Program-made: the position numbers and the translations under genes
Notes under the pieces: model-generated
Told to the model about the DNA's origin: nothing
The model's database searches: none
The model's input: only the letters and a program-made list of their open reading frames with translations
Origin: Flammeovirga pacifica
Lineage (GTDB): Bacteria; Bacteroidota; Bacteroidia; Cytophagales; Flammeovirgaceae
DNA length: 64,000 bases
NCBI RefSeq assembly: GCF_000807855.2
Contig: NZ_JRYR02000001.1
Coordinates: 380,619 to 444,618 of the forward strand
Direction: 5' to 3'
Shown here: piece by piece, positions 44,501-53,677 of the stretch
Numbering within the stretch: the stretch's first letter is position 1
How the letters are laid out: the number at the start of each line of letters is the position of its first letter

Positions 44501-45787
44501 AATGGTCATGATCAAAAAGCACTTGAAAAAGTGTGGACTGACTGGGAAGCCTTTGCCGCTTATGCCTTTAACAAATCTCACTCCACCTGCTATTCTGTAG
44601 TAGCATTCCATACAGGTTATCTAAAAGCCAATTACCCTGCAGAGTATATGGCTTCTGTGCTTACTCATAATATGAGTGATATCAAAAAGGTGACTTTTTT
44701 TATGGAGGAATGTAGCCGAATGGGTATTAAAGTATTAGGGCCTGATGTAAACGAATCAGAATATAAATTCTCTGTGAACGAAGACGGTGCGATTCGTTTT
44801 GGTTTAGGTGCAGTGAAAGGTGTTGGATCAGGACCAATCAATGCTATTATTGAAGGAAGGCAAGAGAAACCGTATGAATCAATTTTTGATTTCATAGAAA
44901 GAGTTAACCTAAAAGCAGTCAATAGAAAGGTAATGGAATCTTTGGCCTATGCCGGAGCATTTGATGATTACCAATTTCATAGAGCACAATATTTCCATAT
45001 CCCAGAAGGAGAGAAGTTCTCAGGTATTGATTTAGTTCTTCGTTATGGTAACCGTGTTCAAGCGGATAAGCTATCTGCTCAAGCCTCATTGTTTGGTGGC
45101 TCAGATGGTGGATCTGTACCGCCACCAAGATTACCTGAAGTAGAAGAATGGTCAAAATTGGTAGAACTTCGATTTGAAAAAGAAGTAGTAGGGTTCTTCA
45201 TTTCTGGGCATCCATTAGATATGTATCGAATGGAACTAGAAAACTTCTGTATTCCGGTTAAAAATATTGATTTACACAAGCAACAGGAAATCAAGGTGGG
45301 AGGAATGATCACTGAAGCTAAGATTCTTGAAAGTAAAAATGGTAATAAGTTTGGTATATTTTCAATTGAAGATTACGAACAGATTACCCAAATGGCCATG
45401 TTTGGTGAGGCATTTAATAAACACCGTCATTTCTTAAATGAAGGAGACTTTGTTTGCGTGGTTGGCAATGTAAAAGAAAGCTATAGAGATAAAGGGAAGT
45501 GGGAGTTGAATCCAAAGAAAATTATGGCACTTTCTTCTGTAAAAGATCATTTCTGTAAAGGCATTGATTTATCTGTAGATGTAACGTCATTAACTGACGA
45601 TACAATTATGGAATTGGTACATATAGTTGAAGAACACCAAGGTAACAGAGAGATGTCTTTAGAGGTATTTTCTAGAGAAGATAATATGGTCATTAATTTG
45701 TTTTCTAAGACCTATAAAGTGGACCCTTCAACAGAGCTATTAAATAAGCTAGATTTGCTTGAAGGAATAGAATATAGAGTGTTTTAA
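41522..45787 (+). CDS. dnaE: DNA polymerase III alpha subunit with N-terminal proofreading exonuclease
   Basis: 1421 aa, longer than E. coli DnaE (1160). Residues 1-185 are a DEDDh exonuclease: D8 and E10 in YDTETTGLP, HNLQFDIN, and the H-x4-D pair in DAHDAAYDVDATAR. The PHP domain follows (FTHLHTHTQFS, CLTDHGNM; about 242-330). The polymerase domain has GPGRGSAAGS and catalytic PDIDIDFDDEGR (about 657-668). The C-terminus has an OB-fold (VGGMITEAKILESKNGNKFG, about 1258). The fused exonuclease means proofreading acts in the same chain as synthesis, as in other Bacteroidota. It is the chromosomal replicase. Single gene with its own promoter. Confidence 0.95.
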   Translation: MAYIIYDTETTGLPKNFNAPLSDLENWPRVVQLAWQLHDDHGKLIKAQNLIVRPDGYTIPFNATKVHGITTEHALAEGHPIADVLEEFKVDLAKADRQIGHNLQFDINVTGAEYLRANIESSILEVEVIDTMKSSTDFCALPGGRGGKYKSPSLTELHNRLFGVPFADAHDAAYDVDATARCFFGLIEHGVVTPINDVAVEAVIYDAPELDEANFAFKTASKNKGRGSISKEEGLARLKDVPFTHLHTHTQFSILRATCTIGDLVARSKEEGVQAVCLTDHGNMYTAYHFVRDVLKAELKPIVGCEVYMVNDRKKRKFTRDDPDRRSNQVLIAKNKDGYHNLAKLSSEGFIEGAYTDRDGTYARIDKEILLEYKNDLIATTGGLQSPVNNLILNVGEEQAEQEFVWWLEHFKDDFYIELCRHGLEEEDHVNDVLLRFAEKYDVKYFAANNVYYIDEEGASAHDILLCVKDGEKQSTPIGRGRGFRFGFPNHEFYFKTADQMKELFYDLPEAIECTQEVVDKIESYVLARDVLLPAFDIPEEFKNEEDEKDGGKRGENAFLKHLTYEGAKKRYGEISDDIRERLDFELKTIENTGYPGYFLIVQDFTTEARNMGVSVGPGRGSAAGSAVAYAIGITNVDPIKYDLLFERFLNPDRVSLPDIDIDFDDEGRQKIINWVVDKYGFNQVSHIITYGTMAAKSSIKDTARVMDLPLSDADRIAKLVPDMKLKKLFGMSDDQLSEKLNNEQIEMANALKSISTETGLEGQVLNTARVLEGSVRNTGIHACGIIITPDDITKFIPVTTARDADLLVTQFDNSVVESAGMLKMDFLGLRTLSIIKDAIKLIKQRHGVDIDPDDIPLDDRKTYELYQRGETNGTFQFESAGMQKHLRSLKPDVFGDLIAMNALYRPGPLEYIPNFIARKHGDEEIVYDIPKMDEYLAETYGITVYQEQVMLLSQSLAGFTKGEADMLRKAMGKKIFALLEQLKPKFIEGGTSNGHDQKALEKVWTDWEAFAAYAFNKSHSTCYSVVAFHTGYLKANYPAEYMASVLTHNMSDIKKVTFFMEECSRMGIKVLGPDVNESEYKFSVNEDGAIRFGLGAVKGVGSGPINAIIEGRQEKPYESIFDFIERVNLKAVNRKVMESLAYAGAFDDYQFHRAQYFHIPEGEKFSGIDLVLRYGNRVQADKLSAQASLFGGSDGGSVPPPRLPEVEEWSKLVELRFEKEVVGFFISGHPLDMYRMELENFCIPVKNIDLHKQQEIKVGGMITEAKILESKNGNKFGIFSIEDYEQITQMAMFGEAFNKHRHFLNEGDFVCVVGNVKESYRDKGKWELNPKKIMALSSVKDHFCKGIDLSVDVTSLTDDTIMELVHIVEEHQGNREMSLEVFSREDNMVINLFSKTYKVDPSTELLNKLDLLEGIEYRVF

Positions 45788-46082
45788 CTTTTATTGAAAA
45801 AAAATATAATTTATTATATAAAGATTACGATAATGTAATATTTAAGTAATAAGTAGTTATGTAAGAAGAAAGTGTGAATTCACACGAAATATTATTCTAA
45901 GTTTTTTACTTTTTTTAATATTTTATATTGTTAATTAATGTTTGTGTAATAATTACGTTTAAATTTGTTGTAATATTCTTATTTTCAAAGAGTTCAAACT
46001 ATTTGCATACAAAATAGATAGTTTTTATTATTGTATTGTTAATGATACAAAGATTATATCTATTGCAACAAAATTAATTATC

Positions 46083-46337
46083 ATGAGCGAAGTAAAAATC
46101 GTCGCGGCTGCTGAAGCTGCTCTTACCAAATTAACGAGTCTAAATAAGAAAGGAGAATACGAAACACAAGTTAATGATCTAACTTGGGTATTAGCTTCAT
46201 TCAAAAATGACGGTAACCCAGATGGTGTTTTTGAAAAAGTAGCTGAGGCACAAACTGTTTTAGCTAAACTTAAAGCTCAAAAACCAAGAAGTGTAGCAAA
46301 AAAACTAATGGATCAGCTTTCTGAAGCATTAGCTTAA
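46083..46337 (+). CDS. Small conserved-looking helical protein, unknown
   Basis: 84 aa, highly soluble and helical (VAAAEAALTKLTSLNKKGEY), with a basic turn KAQKPRSVAKK near the end. It has a long AT-rich leader and a good terminator 24 bases after the stop, so it is a separate transcription unit. Size and charge would fit an abundant small protein. No family recognised. Confidence 0.6.
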   Translation: MSEVKIVAAAEAALTKLTSLNKKGEYETQVNDLTWVLASFKNDGNPDGVFEKVAEAQTVLAKLKAQKPRSVAKKLMDQLSEALA

Positions 46338-46361
46338 TACAACTTCTACTGAAAGGAATTT

Positions 46362-46388
46362 AAAGGTTATCATTTTGATAACCTTTTT
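46362..46388 (+). terminator. Terminator of the 84-aa protein gene
   Basis: Stem AAAGGTTATC / GATAACCTTT with a five-base loop and T tail. Confidence 0.88.
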
Positions 46389-46420
46389 GCATTTATAAAC
46401 ATTAGTATTTAGTATATTTG
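46386..46420 (+). promoter_or_regulatory. Promoter of the cysteine-rich lipoprotein gene
   Basis: TATATTTG at 46413-46420 matches the -7 consensus, and a TTTG at 46386-46389 lies 23 bases upstream. The start codon is 26 bases downstream. Confidence 0.5.
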
Positions 46421-46446
46421 ATGTATAATATCAATGATCATTAGAC

Positions 46447-46692
46447 ATGAAAAAAGTAATTAAATTTTTTGCAGTAGCAGCCACTGTTTTTATGATGAGC
46501 TGTGGAACTGCTACTTCAACTTCTGAGGAAGGATGCTGCGTAAAAGCGAATACAGAATCTTGTGCAACTTGTGAAAAGTGTAGCAATGGAGATAAGTCAG
46601 ATTGTAAAATGAGCGACGAGACTGCTATGCACAAATGTTGTAAAGAAAAGATTGCTAACGGAGAAAAAGCATGCTGTTCAAAAGCATCATAA
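46447..46692 (+). CDS. Small cysteine-rich lipoprotein
   Basis: 81 aa. A lipoprotein signal (MKKVIKFFAVAATVFMMSC) leads to a mature part of about 62 residues with ten further cysteines in pairs or clusters (GCCVK, CATCEKC, KCCKEK, ACCSK), which looks metal-binding or disulfide-rich. It has its own promoter and hairpin terminator. A periplasmic or surface metal-binding role is possible; no family named. Confidence 0.7.
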   Translation: MKKVIKFFAVAATVFMMSCGTATSTSEEGCCVKANTESCATCEKCSNGDKSDCKMSDETAMHKCCKEKIANGEKACCSKAS

Positions 46693-46722
46693 GTACCTGC
46701 TAGTATTCTAAAAGAATAATTA

Positions 46723-46785
46723 AAATCCATGTTGTATTGCCGATCAACTTTATGTTGATGAATTGGTGATATAACATGGATTTTC
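46723..46785 (+). terminator. Long hairpin after the cysteine-rich lipoprotein gene
   Basis: AAAATCCATGTTGTAT pairs with ATATAACATGGATTTT, and inner ATCAAC pairs with GTTGAT. The T-rich end of the stem may serve as the terminator tail. Confidence 0.6.
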
Positions 46786-46898
46786 TGTTTTATAATTAAA
46801 ATTAGTTAGAGAGGATGGAAGGTTTTTATTAAAAACAGCAGCAATAAATTTTATTACGCTTAAGTTATTTTTTATATTGTTGTACAATCCAAATTACT

Positions 46899-48245
46899 AT
46901 GTATAAAAATTTATTACTCTTTCTATTTTTTTCTTCGTCTATTTTATTTGGGCAAAACTCTAAATTTGAATTTCATTCTTACGGAAGGGTAGGTGTTTCT
47001 TCATCAGTTTATGAAGAAAAAGTAGGCTCTCGGTTAAATTTAAGTCATCAGGGTGCATTGGGTGGTCGTCATGAAGAAAACGACTATATAGAAATGACGG
47101 TCGTAGCTAATATTGATGAAATATTTTCTATGGATGAGGATAAGCCCAATATTCGTTTCGTTTTAACAACACAATCTTTCTCTGGAAATAACACTTTTAT
47201 TGCTAACAACACGGTCATAAATTTTGCAGAAATGTACCTTGAAGTATATGATACTTTGTTTAATATTCCTGTTTCTTTATGGGTAGGAAGTAGGTATTAC
47301 AGAGATAAGAATATTGATATGGCAGATTATTGGACTTTTAATAACCTAACGGGTCAAGGTTTTGGATTTCAATACGGTAATACAAAAATAGCCTTAGTAA
47401 GTTCTTTGGTACTTCAAGATCAGCCTGGAAATCCATATGGAGATGAATTATACGATGATGGTCGACAAAAACATGTTTTGGCCTTACAACATAAGATACC
47501 TATCAATGAGAACCAATCCCTACACCTTTTAGGAGAATATCACTTTACAGGTTTAGATTCTTTAAAAAACCCTGCTTTTATAATAGATAGGGTCAGTGAT
47601 TATGGTTTTGTTGGTGGTGTAATGCATCGCTATCAAAAGGGGAACTTTATTAATAACTCCTCCGCACGTTATGGTACTAGAATCGCCAATGGCCCAGGTG
47701 ATGATGGTTGGTCATCAAGAACGTTCATCAATTTTGGTAATCCTAACTTAAAAGGGCAATATGATGGTGCTAAAGGATTAAATCTAACAGAGAACTTTGT
47801 TTGGGATATTAATCAAAAATGGGGTCTAATGGGATATGCTGCCTATAGATACGCTATTGGTGCTAGTTCTCCGGTATTTGTTGGGGATTCTAGACCAAAT
47901 GAAAAATGGGATTTTACAATAGGTGTACGACCTCAAATATATTTATCCAATAAAATTCAATTGATATTAGAATATCATTACCAAATGAGAGACTATCAGG
48001 AGTATACTAACGGAATCGTTGGTTTTGATCCTGGTTTAGGGGTAATGAATAAATTTACTATTGCTCCCGTCTATGTTCCAACTGGAGAAAGGACGTTAAT
48101 GGCTAGACCTCACATTCGTTTTGTTTATTCTTTAGCTTTCTATAATGATGTTGTAAAATCAAATGGGTTGTCTCAATTTTATGAAGCAGGAAATCAAGGG
48201 GATTTTGGTCAGTATATAGGATTGAAATCTGAATGGTGGTTTTAG
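46899..48245 (+). CDS. LamB-like carbohydrate porin
   Basis: 448 aa with a signal peptide (MYKNLLLFLFFSSSILFGQ). The start of the mature protein (FEFHSYGRVGVSS, then EENDYIEMTVVANIDE) follows the LamB/maltoporin pattern. NIDMADYWTFNNLTGQGFGF resembles the conserved strand after the channel loop, and the chain ends in an aromatic barrel signature (SEWWF). It probably forms an outer membrane barrel for sugars. It stands alone, without a visible sugar operon. Confidence 0.8.
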   Translation: MYKNLLLFLFFSSSILFGQNSKFEFHSYGRVGVSSSVYEEKVGSRLNLSHQGALGGRHEENDYIEMTVVANIDEIFSMDEDKPNIRFVLTTQSFSGNNTFIANNTVINFAEMYLEVYDTLFNIPVSLWVGSRYYRDKNIDMADYWTFNNLTGQGFGFQYGNTKIALVSSLVLQDQPGNPYGDELYDDGRQKHVLALQHKIPINENQSLHLLGEYHFTGLDSLKNPAFIIDRVSDYGFVGGVMHRYQKGNFINNSSARYGTRIANGPGDDGWSSRTFINFGNPNLKGQYDGAKGLNLTENFVWDINQKWGLMGYAAYRYAIGASSPVFVGDSRPNEKWDFTIGVRPQIYLSNKIQLILEYHYQMRDYQEYTNGIVGFDPGLGVMNKFTIAPVYVPTGERTLMARPHIRFVYSLAFYNDVVKSNGLSQFYEAGNQGDFGQYIGLKSEWWF

Positions 48246-48291
48246 AATATTGCCACCGATATATCAAATTATCGATGGCAATAAGGTGTGA

Positions 48292-48972
48292 TTAAAGGCT
48301 TACACTTTCACCAATAGTTGGTAGTAATAATTCCTTTCCTTTTTTATCAAACTTTTCGATAGCTGCAGGTTTATCGATTACAATCGGAGGGAATGTATCA
48401 TAATGATAGCCTAAAATCTTATCACATTCAATAAACTCAGAAGCAATGACTGCATCGTCTACTCCCATAGTGAAATTATCACCAATAGGGAGAATAGCTA
48501 AATCCAATTTAGGAGAAGTCATTGGTATTAGTTTCATATCATAAGTTAAAGCAGTATCACCAGCGATATAGATACATCCTTCTTTATTTGAAAGGACAAA
48601 TCCACCAGGGTTGCCTGCATAAGTACCATCAGGTAAAACACTTGAATGAATTGCAGAAACATATTTAAGGAGGCCAAAATCGAAATTAAATTGTCCGCCA
48701 TGATTCATCGGATGACCATTTAAGCCTTTTTCCCCATAATAAGATATAATTTCAAAATTAGAGATTAGTGTTGCTTTTGTACGTTCAGCAATGCTTTCTA
48801 CATCCAGCACATGATCTTGATGGCCATGAGTAATTAGAATATAATCAGCTTCTAAGGCGTCAATATTGATATGGTTTGCTTTTTCGTTAGCAGAAATAAA
48901 AGGGTCAACTAAAAGTTTTTTCCCTTCAGTTTCTATCAATAAAGATGCATGTCCGAGATAAGTAACTTTCAT
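48292..48972 (-). CDS. Metal-dependent hydrolase, beta-lactamase fold (UPF0173)
   Basis: 226 aa. MKVTYLGHASLLIETEGKK, ITHGHQDHVLDV (metal ligands H-x-H-x-D-H), YIAGDTALT and GYHYDTFPPI are the blocks of the UPF0173 group (YtkL-like). The substrate is not known for most members. Convergent with the porin gene. Confidence 0.9.
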   Translation of the reverse strand: MKVTYLGHASLLIETEGKKLLVDPFISANEKANHINIDALEADYILITHGHQDHVLDVESIAERTKATLISNFEIISYYGEKGLNGHPMNHGGQFNFDFGLLKYVSAIHSSVLPDGTYAGNPGGFVLSNKEGCIYIAGDTALTYDMKLIPMTSPKLDLAILPIGDNFTMGVDDAVIASEFIECDKILGYHYDTFPPIVIDKPAAIEKFDKKGKELLLPTIGESVSL

Positions 48973-49228
48973 AATTTAATAATTGTTAGCTTGAAAATTT
49001 TTGAATGGATACGTATGATTTTAAATAAAATATTAAAGAATAACCAAACTATGTAATGGTATTATAATTTATATTTGATATTCGGTTAATAATTTTTATT
49101 TTTATAAATATATAAATCAAAGCTTATAAATTAGGACTTCATTATAGTTAAATGATATTTTTTTATATAATGATTGATGAAATATCCTGCTTAAGTTCTC
49201 AAATTAAATCTATTTACTCAACATCAAA

Positions 49229-49507
49229 ATGGAATATTATTTTGTTTATGATGCTCTCGACTATTCTTTGATTCTAAAGACCACTAAAAGAGCAATTTTA
49301 AAAAAAGAATTCAGTATTACACTTAATAATAATAAAGTAAAATTATTAAGAAGTAATCACCCTGTAATGATATTATCAGGTAGTAATAGTACAAGAAGAC
49401 CTCTGTTTATATGTCAAAGCCCTCTTTCAGAGGAAGATATTGAAGGGTTATTCGTTAAATATCAATTAGATAAGTTTTATGTCAATATGGAGGAAGAAGT
49501 CGTTTAA
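49229..49507 (+). CDS. Hypothetical protein, 92 aa
   Basis: 92 aa, mixed alpha/beta with no signal or membrane helix. It begins MEYYFVYDALDYSLILKTTK. Its stop overlaps the modC stop from the other side by 4 bases. A clear ATG follows an AT-rich leader. Not recognised. Confidence 0.5.
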   Translation: MEYYFVYDALDYSLILKTTKRAILKKEFSITLNNNKVKLLRSNHPVMILSGSNSTRRPLFICQSPLSEEDIEGLFVKYQLDKFYVNMEEEVV

Positions 49508-50370
49508 TCTATTTCGATAATTGGCTGAAATGCTTTTATACTAATTTTTACTTCTTGTTCCAAAACTAAGCTATCTGCAATTTCAGGGTTCGTAGTTACT
49601 TGAATGACTTCCTTGCCAATAAGCAAGGTGATAATCCCTAATACATCAACACATTTAATGTTGAGTACTTTTGCGTCTAGCCTAAATTTTCCTTGCAGTG
49701 GGCTTGGATTAAAATAGAGTAGTGGAGACGTGAGTTCTTTAGATTGACCATTCTCTATGGGTAGAACTTTATTGCAAAGTTTAAAAATCTCTGGAATATC
49801 ATGACTAATCATTAATGTTGTAAGCTGAAATCGTGCATGAATTTTTAAGAGATAATCTTGCAGTTTACTTCTTAATGATGGATCAAGTGCTGATAAAGGT
49901 TCGTCTAGGAGTAAAATTTCAGGCTGTTGAATGACTGCTCTTGCGATGGCTACTCTTTGCTTTTGACCACCCGATAATTGATGAGGAAAGAGGGTTAGTA
50001 ATTCCTTCAATCCCATGATAGTGATGACCTCTTCAGAATTATCCTCTTTTTGGTTTTTATTGGTAGCGTAGTTTAAGTTTTGCAGCACTGTTAGATGAGG
50101 AAATAATGCGAAATCCTGAAATACCATTCCTACTTTCCTTTTCTGTGGAGGAAGTGAGATGTTTTTAGATGTATCTACCCATTTTATTCCATTGACTTCT
50201 AAAAAAGTATTGTTTGCATCAATTAACCCAGAGATAATATTGAGAAGTGTAGTTTTCCCAGCTCCTGAAGGGCCAAAAATACCTATAAAGTCTCCTTGCT
50301 CAATGTTTACATCAAATGATACATGGAATGATGCCTCTTTAAAGAGATGATTAGCTTTAATTCGTATCAT
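49504..50370 (-). CDS. modC: Molybdate ABC transporter ATPase ModC
   Basis: 288 aa. Complete ABC ATPase: Walker A GIFGPSGAGKTTLLN (about 30-44), signature LSGGQKQRVAIARA, Walker B EILLLDEPLSALD and switch histidine MISHD. A C-terminal TOBE-like part (about 225-285) is where molybdate binds in ModC. It overlaps modB by 14 bases and is the last gene of the leftward modA-mop-modB-modC operon. Confidence 0.9.
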   Translation of the reverse strand: MIRIKANHLFKEASFHVSFDVNIEQGDFIGIFGPSGAGKTTLLNIISGLIDANNTFLEVNGIKWVDTSKNISLPPQKRKVGMVFQDFALFPHLTVLQNLNYATNKNQKEDNSEEVITIMGLKELLTLFPHQLSGGQKQRVAIARAVIQQPEILLLDEPLSALDPSLRSKLQDYLLKIHARFQLTTLMISHDIPEIFKLCNKVLPIENGQSKELTSPLLYFNPSPLQGKFRLDAKVLNIKCVDVLGIITLLIGKEVIQVTTNPEIADSLVLEQEVKISIKAFQPIIEID

Positions 50371-51028
50371 GGTTTTGATTTTTACGTTGAATGATAAACA
50401 TAAAAAAGAGGATCAAAAAGGAGAAGATCAATAAAGTAATTGAATATTGATTAGCAGCAGTAAAATTCATCATTTCAACTTCATCATAAATGGCAATAGA
50501 AGCCACTTGAGTAACTCCAGGAATATTTCCACCTATCATTAATACAACACCAAATTCTCCGACAGTATGAGCAAAAGTCATAATACAACCTGTAAATATC
50601 GACTTTTGAATAAATGGTAAACTAATTTTATAAAAGGTCTGAAACTTGGATTTCCCCATTAATGCCGAAGCATGTAAAAGTTGTGGAGGTATTTTTCTAA
50701 ATCCATTGACAATAGGCTGAAACATGAATGGGAAACTATATATGATAGAACCCACTACTAATCCTTCAAAAGAGAATAAAAGTTTTATACCCAAAGTATC
50801 TTTTAGGAAACTCCCAATAGGGTTATTAGGGCTAAAAGCTTGGAGTAAATAGAACCCTATAACAGTGGGGGGAAGAACAAGAGGTAAACTAAAAAGAGAT
50901 TCAAGAAAAGAACTACTCCAATTAGAAAAACCACTAATTTTATAGCTTAGTGGAATGCAAATCACCAATAAAAATAATGTGGTGATCAATGCTAATTTAA
51001 AGGTGATGAGTAGGGGAAGCCAATTCAT
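50357..51028 (-). CDS. modB: Molybdate ABC transporter permease ModB
   Basis: 223 aa with five to six membrane helices and the EAA-like coupling loop (GFRKIPPQLLHASALMGKSK). The motif AHTVGEFGVVLMIGGNIPG is very characteristic of ModB. It overlaps the mop-like gene by 32 bases and modC by 14, so translation is probably coupled. Confidence 0.92.
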   Translation of the reverse strand: MNWLPLLITFKLALITTLFLLVICIPLSYKISGFSNWSSSFLESLFSLPLVLPPTVIGFYLLQAFSPNNPIGSFLKDTLGIKLLFSFEGLVVGSIIYSFPFMFQPIVNGFRKIPPQLLHASALMGKSKFQTFYKISLPFIQKSIFTGCIMTFAHTVGEFGVVLMIGGNIPGVTQVASIAIYDEVEMMNFTAANQYSITLLIFSFLILFFMFIIQRKNQNHDTN

Positions 51029-51419
51029 TTAATATTAGTTCATTAGTTTTAATAAATGCACATGCTTCTTCATTCAGTTGTAAATTTAAACGATGAAGTG
51101 AAGTGGAAGAAATAAGAGAAGAAATAGTACCTATAATGGTAGATAAATAAACTCTAGAAAGAACATCTCCTTCTTCAATTTTAATGATTTCACCCTTTAT
51201 CTGATTTTGTACACTAATATCCTCAAGATAGTCTTTACCAAGAAAGACCTCTGAATCTTTAAAAAAAACTTCAACTTCATCCCCAATTTTGTAATTGACT
51301 TTGTTTATTTCGTGGTCAATTATCAAAGCACTGAAAATAACTTCACCAAGTTTGATTTTTAATTGATGAATATTCTCTTTGCCATAAATTTGATCTATTT
51401 TTCCTTTAAAACGATTCAA
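50997..51419 (-). CDS. Molybdate-binding TOBE (Mop) domain protein
   Basis: 140 aa with two Mop/TOBE-like repeats (NRFKGKIDQIYG ... IGDEVEVFFKDSEVFLGK and NQIKGEIIKIEEGDV ... IKTNELIL), like the molybdate-binding half of ModE but without its DNA-binding domain. It lies between modA (3-base gap) and modB (32-base overlap). It could store molybdate or serve as a transporter accessory. A ModE role in regulation is unlikely, since no helix-turn-helix is seen. Confidence 0.75.
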   Translation of the reverse strand: MNRFKGKIDQIYGKENIHQLKIKLGEVIFSALIIDHEINKVNYKIGDEVEVFFKDSEVFLGKDYLEDISVQNQIKGEIIKIEEGDVLSRVYLSTIIGTISSLISSTSLHRLNLQLNEEACAFIKTNELILNELASPTHHL

Positions 51420-51422
51420 TAC

Positions 51423-52163
51423 TTATTCTTTATAACCATTAATTATTTTTTGACCTTCGTCATTCAACATCCAATTTAAAAATTCTTCTGCTATTTCTTC
51501 CTGATTATTTTTTATAACTACACCACCTTGCGCAATTGGACGGTAAAGAGAGGGGTTAACTTTTATCCAATGCCCTTTATTTTTCATAGCTTCAGAATTG
51601 ACAATAAATAAAGAAGTAAACCCTACATCAACGGCTTGATTTACTATATATTGATTGATTTGAGAAATACTTTCCCCAAACACAATCTTATCTTTTATAG
51701 TAGATTTAGATAAAGCATCAGCACAAACCGACATTGCCGCAATACCATAAGGTGCTGTTTTGGGGTTAGCAACTCCTATTTTTTCTATTTTTGTATTATT
51801 TAGCATGTTGATTTCATTCAAATCATCATGTTTAGTAGACCACAAAACTAAAGTGCCGTAAGTGTATATTTTTGGTGAAGATGTAGTACGATCTTGTTCA
51901 TATAACAATGTGGGGTATTTCATATCAGCACTAATGAAAACATCATACGGAGCACCATTATTTATTTGATGGGAGAGCTTGCCTGAACTACCAATAATTA
52001 ATTCACAAGGGATGCCATATTTTTCAGTATAAGTATTTGATAATTCTTTCATCACAAATGCCATGTTAGCAGAAACGGCTATTCTCAATACTTTTTCCTG
52101 TGGTTTCTGACAACCAAATAGAAGTAGGAGAATGATGAAAGGTAAAGTGAATAGTCTATTCAT
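51423..52163 (-). CDS. modA: Molybdate-binding lipoprotein ModA
   Basis: 246 aa with a lipoprotein signal (MNRLFTLPFIILLLLFGC). The solute-binding pattern of ModA is clear: RIAVSANMAFVMKELSN, IGSSGKLSHQI, APYDVFISAD, and IGVANPKTAPYGIAA. First gene of the operon; its start faces the 101-aa hypothetical gene across an 85-base gap. Confidence 0.92.
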   Translation of the reverse strand: MNRLFTLPFIILLLLFGCQKPQEKVLRIAVSANMAFVMKELSNTYTEKYGIPCELIIGSSGKLSHQINNGAPYDVFISADMKYPTLLYEQDRTTSSPKIYTYGTLVLWSTKHDDLNEINMLNNTKIEKIGVANPKTAPYGIAAMSVCADALSKSTIKDKIVFGESISQINQYIVNQAVDVGFTSLFIVNSEAMKNKGHWIKVNPSLYRPIAQGGVVIKNNQEEIAEEFLNWMLNDEGQKIINGYKE

Positions 52164-52248
52164 ATATAATTATTTGATGTTTAGTTGTGGTTATTTTAAT
52201 ATTAACAGTACCCCTTTTTAGGTATTTTGATGGTAAACTTTAGCGTTT

Positions 52249-52554
52249 ATGATAAATTTTTTGCTTCTTAACACTGTCTACAACTTTATTTTTGACGGAT
52301 TTATGTATTACAAATGTCTACTTACTAATATAGAAAAGCAATTATCATTTAACTGCTATTTCAAATATCCCGAAGCTCCCTTTCAATTTATTTTTGAGGA
52401 AGCGATTTTTACTGTCAAAAAAATAAGTAATAAAGTAGTAAATGAAGTGCCCCAAGGAGAGTTATTTATAAAAAGAAATAAGTTCTATTTAAAAGATGAA
52501 GCTGGTAATACTATTAAGCTATCATTTAAACATGCTCAAATTAAAGGGGCTTAG
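52249..52554 (+). CDS. Hypothetical protein, about 100 aa
   Basis: 101 aa from ATG 52249; ATG 52303 (MYYKCLLTNIEK) is an equally good start and would drop a hydrophobic leader of 18 residues. It is beta-rich and basic. The stop overlaps the end of the exonuclease gene by 4 bases. Not recognised. Confidence 0.5.
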   Translation: MINFLLLNTVYNFIFDGFMYYKCLLTNIEKQLSFNCYFKYPEAPFQFIFEEAIFTVKKISNKVVNEVPQGELFIKRNKFYLKDEAGNTIKLSFKHAQIKGA

Positions 52555-53471
52555 TCATCAAAACTCATTAGAAATTCATTTTCTCCCATTATAAAAATGG
52601 GAAATCCTTGTTCTTCATAAGCTTCAGCATGCTTAATTTTAGTGGACTTAAAGCCATTTCCAAATTTTTTAAAATCTTGTTTCCCCACAACCAAGTAATC
52701 TGTTTGAGGTGAAATCTGATCTGGTAATACATATCCGCCGACGTTTATCACCTTTTGCATGGCAGACTTTCTATTCATCTCACTCAATCTTCCTGTAAAG
52801 CACACTGATTTTTTATAAAATCTATGTTTAGGATCGGGTTGACTAGGACTTGCAAAAACATATTCTTTTTTTCTTTTATAGGGTCTTCCAGATCCATAAG
52901 AATTATATCCTTGACTACTAGATACAGTGCCAATTTTATGATCAAACTTTTGACTTAATTCTTCTAAAGATTTACACTGATGCTCCTTTAACATCTCAAT
53001 ACATATAATAGCAGAAGCCATTGCGTCACTTTCTGCATTATGGTGATTAAGTTGAATGTTAAAATGATTGGAGAGGTTTGCTAACCCATAACTCGTTAAA
53101 CCCGGAAAAGCTTTTCTTGACATTACTAAGGAACAAAAGAAGTCAATAGTTGGCAGTGCTGTTCCATAAACATTCAGAGAACTTAAAAGAACGTTCATGT
53201 CAAAACCAGCATTATGAGCCACTAATGGATATTTTGTAAGTAAACCGGATAAGTTTCCCCACACATTGTCAAAAGTAGGGGCTTCCAAAGTCATTTCAGG
53301 AGTGATTCCATGAATAGAAATATTCTTATCGAAATAATAATTCGGAAAGGGTTGAATTAAATGATGTTGTGTATCTACTATTTCGAGATCTTCAACAACG
53401 GCTAATCCAATAGAACAAGAGCTGGTCTTTTTATCGTTGGCTGTTTCAAAATCAATCGCAATAAACCCCAT
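52551..53471 (-). CDS. DnaQ-like 3'-5' exonuclease with C-terminal BRCT domain
   Basis: 306 aa. The exonuclease domain (1-170) has AIDFETAND (D6, E8), VAHNAGFDMNVL and the H-x4-D of HHNAESDAMAS, so the DEDDh set is complete. The BRCT domain (about 215-300) shows KSVCFTGRLSEMNR and TDYLVVGKQ. This combination is a common DNA polymerase III epsilon-like exonuclease and is probably a DNA-repair nuclease rather than the replicative proofreader, which is fused to DnaE here. Confidence 0.88.
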   Translation of the reverse strand: MGFIAIDFETANDKKTSSCSIGLAVVEDLEIVDTQHHLIQPFPNYYFDKNISIHGITPEMTLEAPTFDNVWGNLSGLLTKYPLVAHNAGFDMNVLLSSLNVYGTALPTIDFFCSLVMSRKAFPGLTSYGLANLSNHFNIQLNHHNAESDAMASAIICIEMLKEHQCKSLEELSQKFDHKIGTVSSSQGYNSYGSGRPYKRKKEYVFASPSQPDPKHRFYKKSVCFTGRLSEMNRKSAMQKVINVGGYVLPDQISPQTDYLVVGKQDFKKFGNGFKSTKIKHAEAYEEQGFPIFIMGENEFLMSFDD

Positions 53472-53677
53472 AGAATTTTGATTAAAAATATTTACGTATC
53501 AAAAAATTAAAAATACAAATTTAAAACTACCTATATAAATATAATGTTTAGGTATTTTTTTTCATTTTAAAATGATGAAAAGGTTTTATAATGTATAATC
53601 CTCAAATTATCATGAAAAGCTATCAATTGTAGTCTTTGTTGAGTAATATTACACTTAATTTAACTGACAAACCATCT

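Noticed and set aside
46447-46692. Classical metallothionein
   Set aside because: The protein has a lipoprotein signal and is exported, and its cysteine spacing does not follow a known metallothionein pattern.
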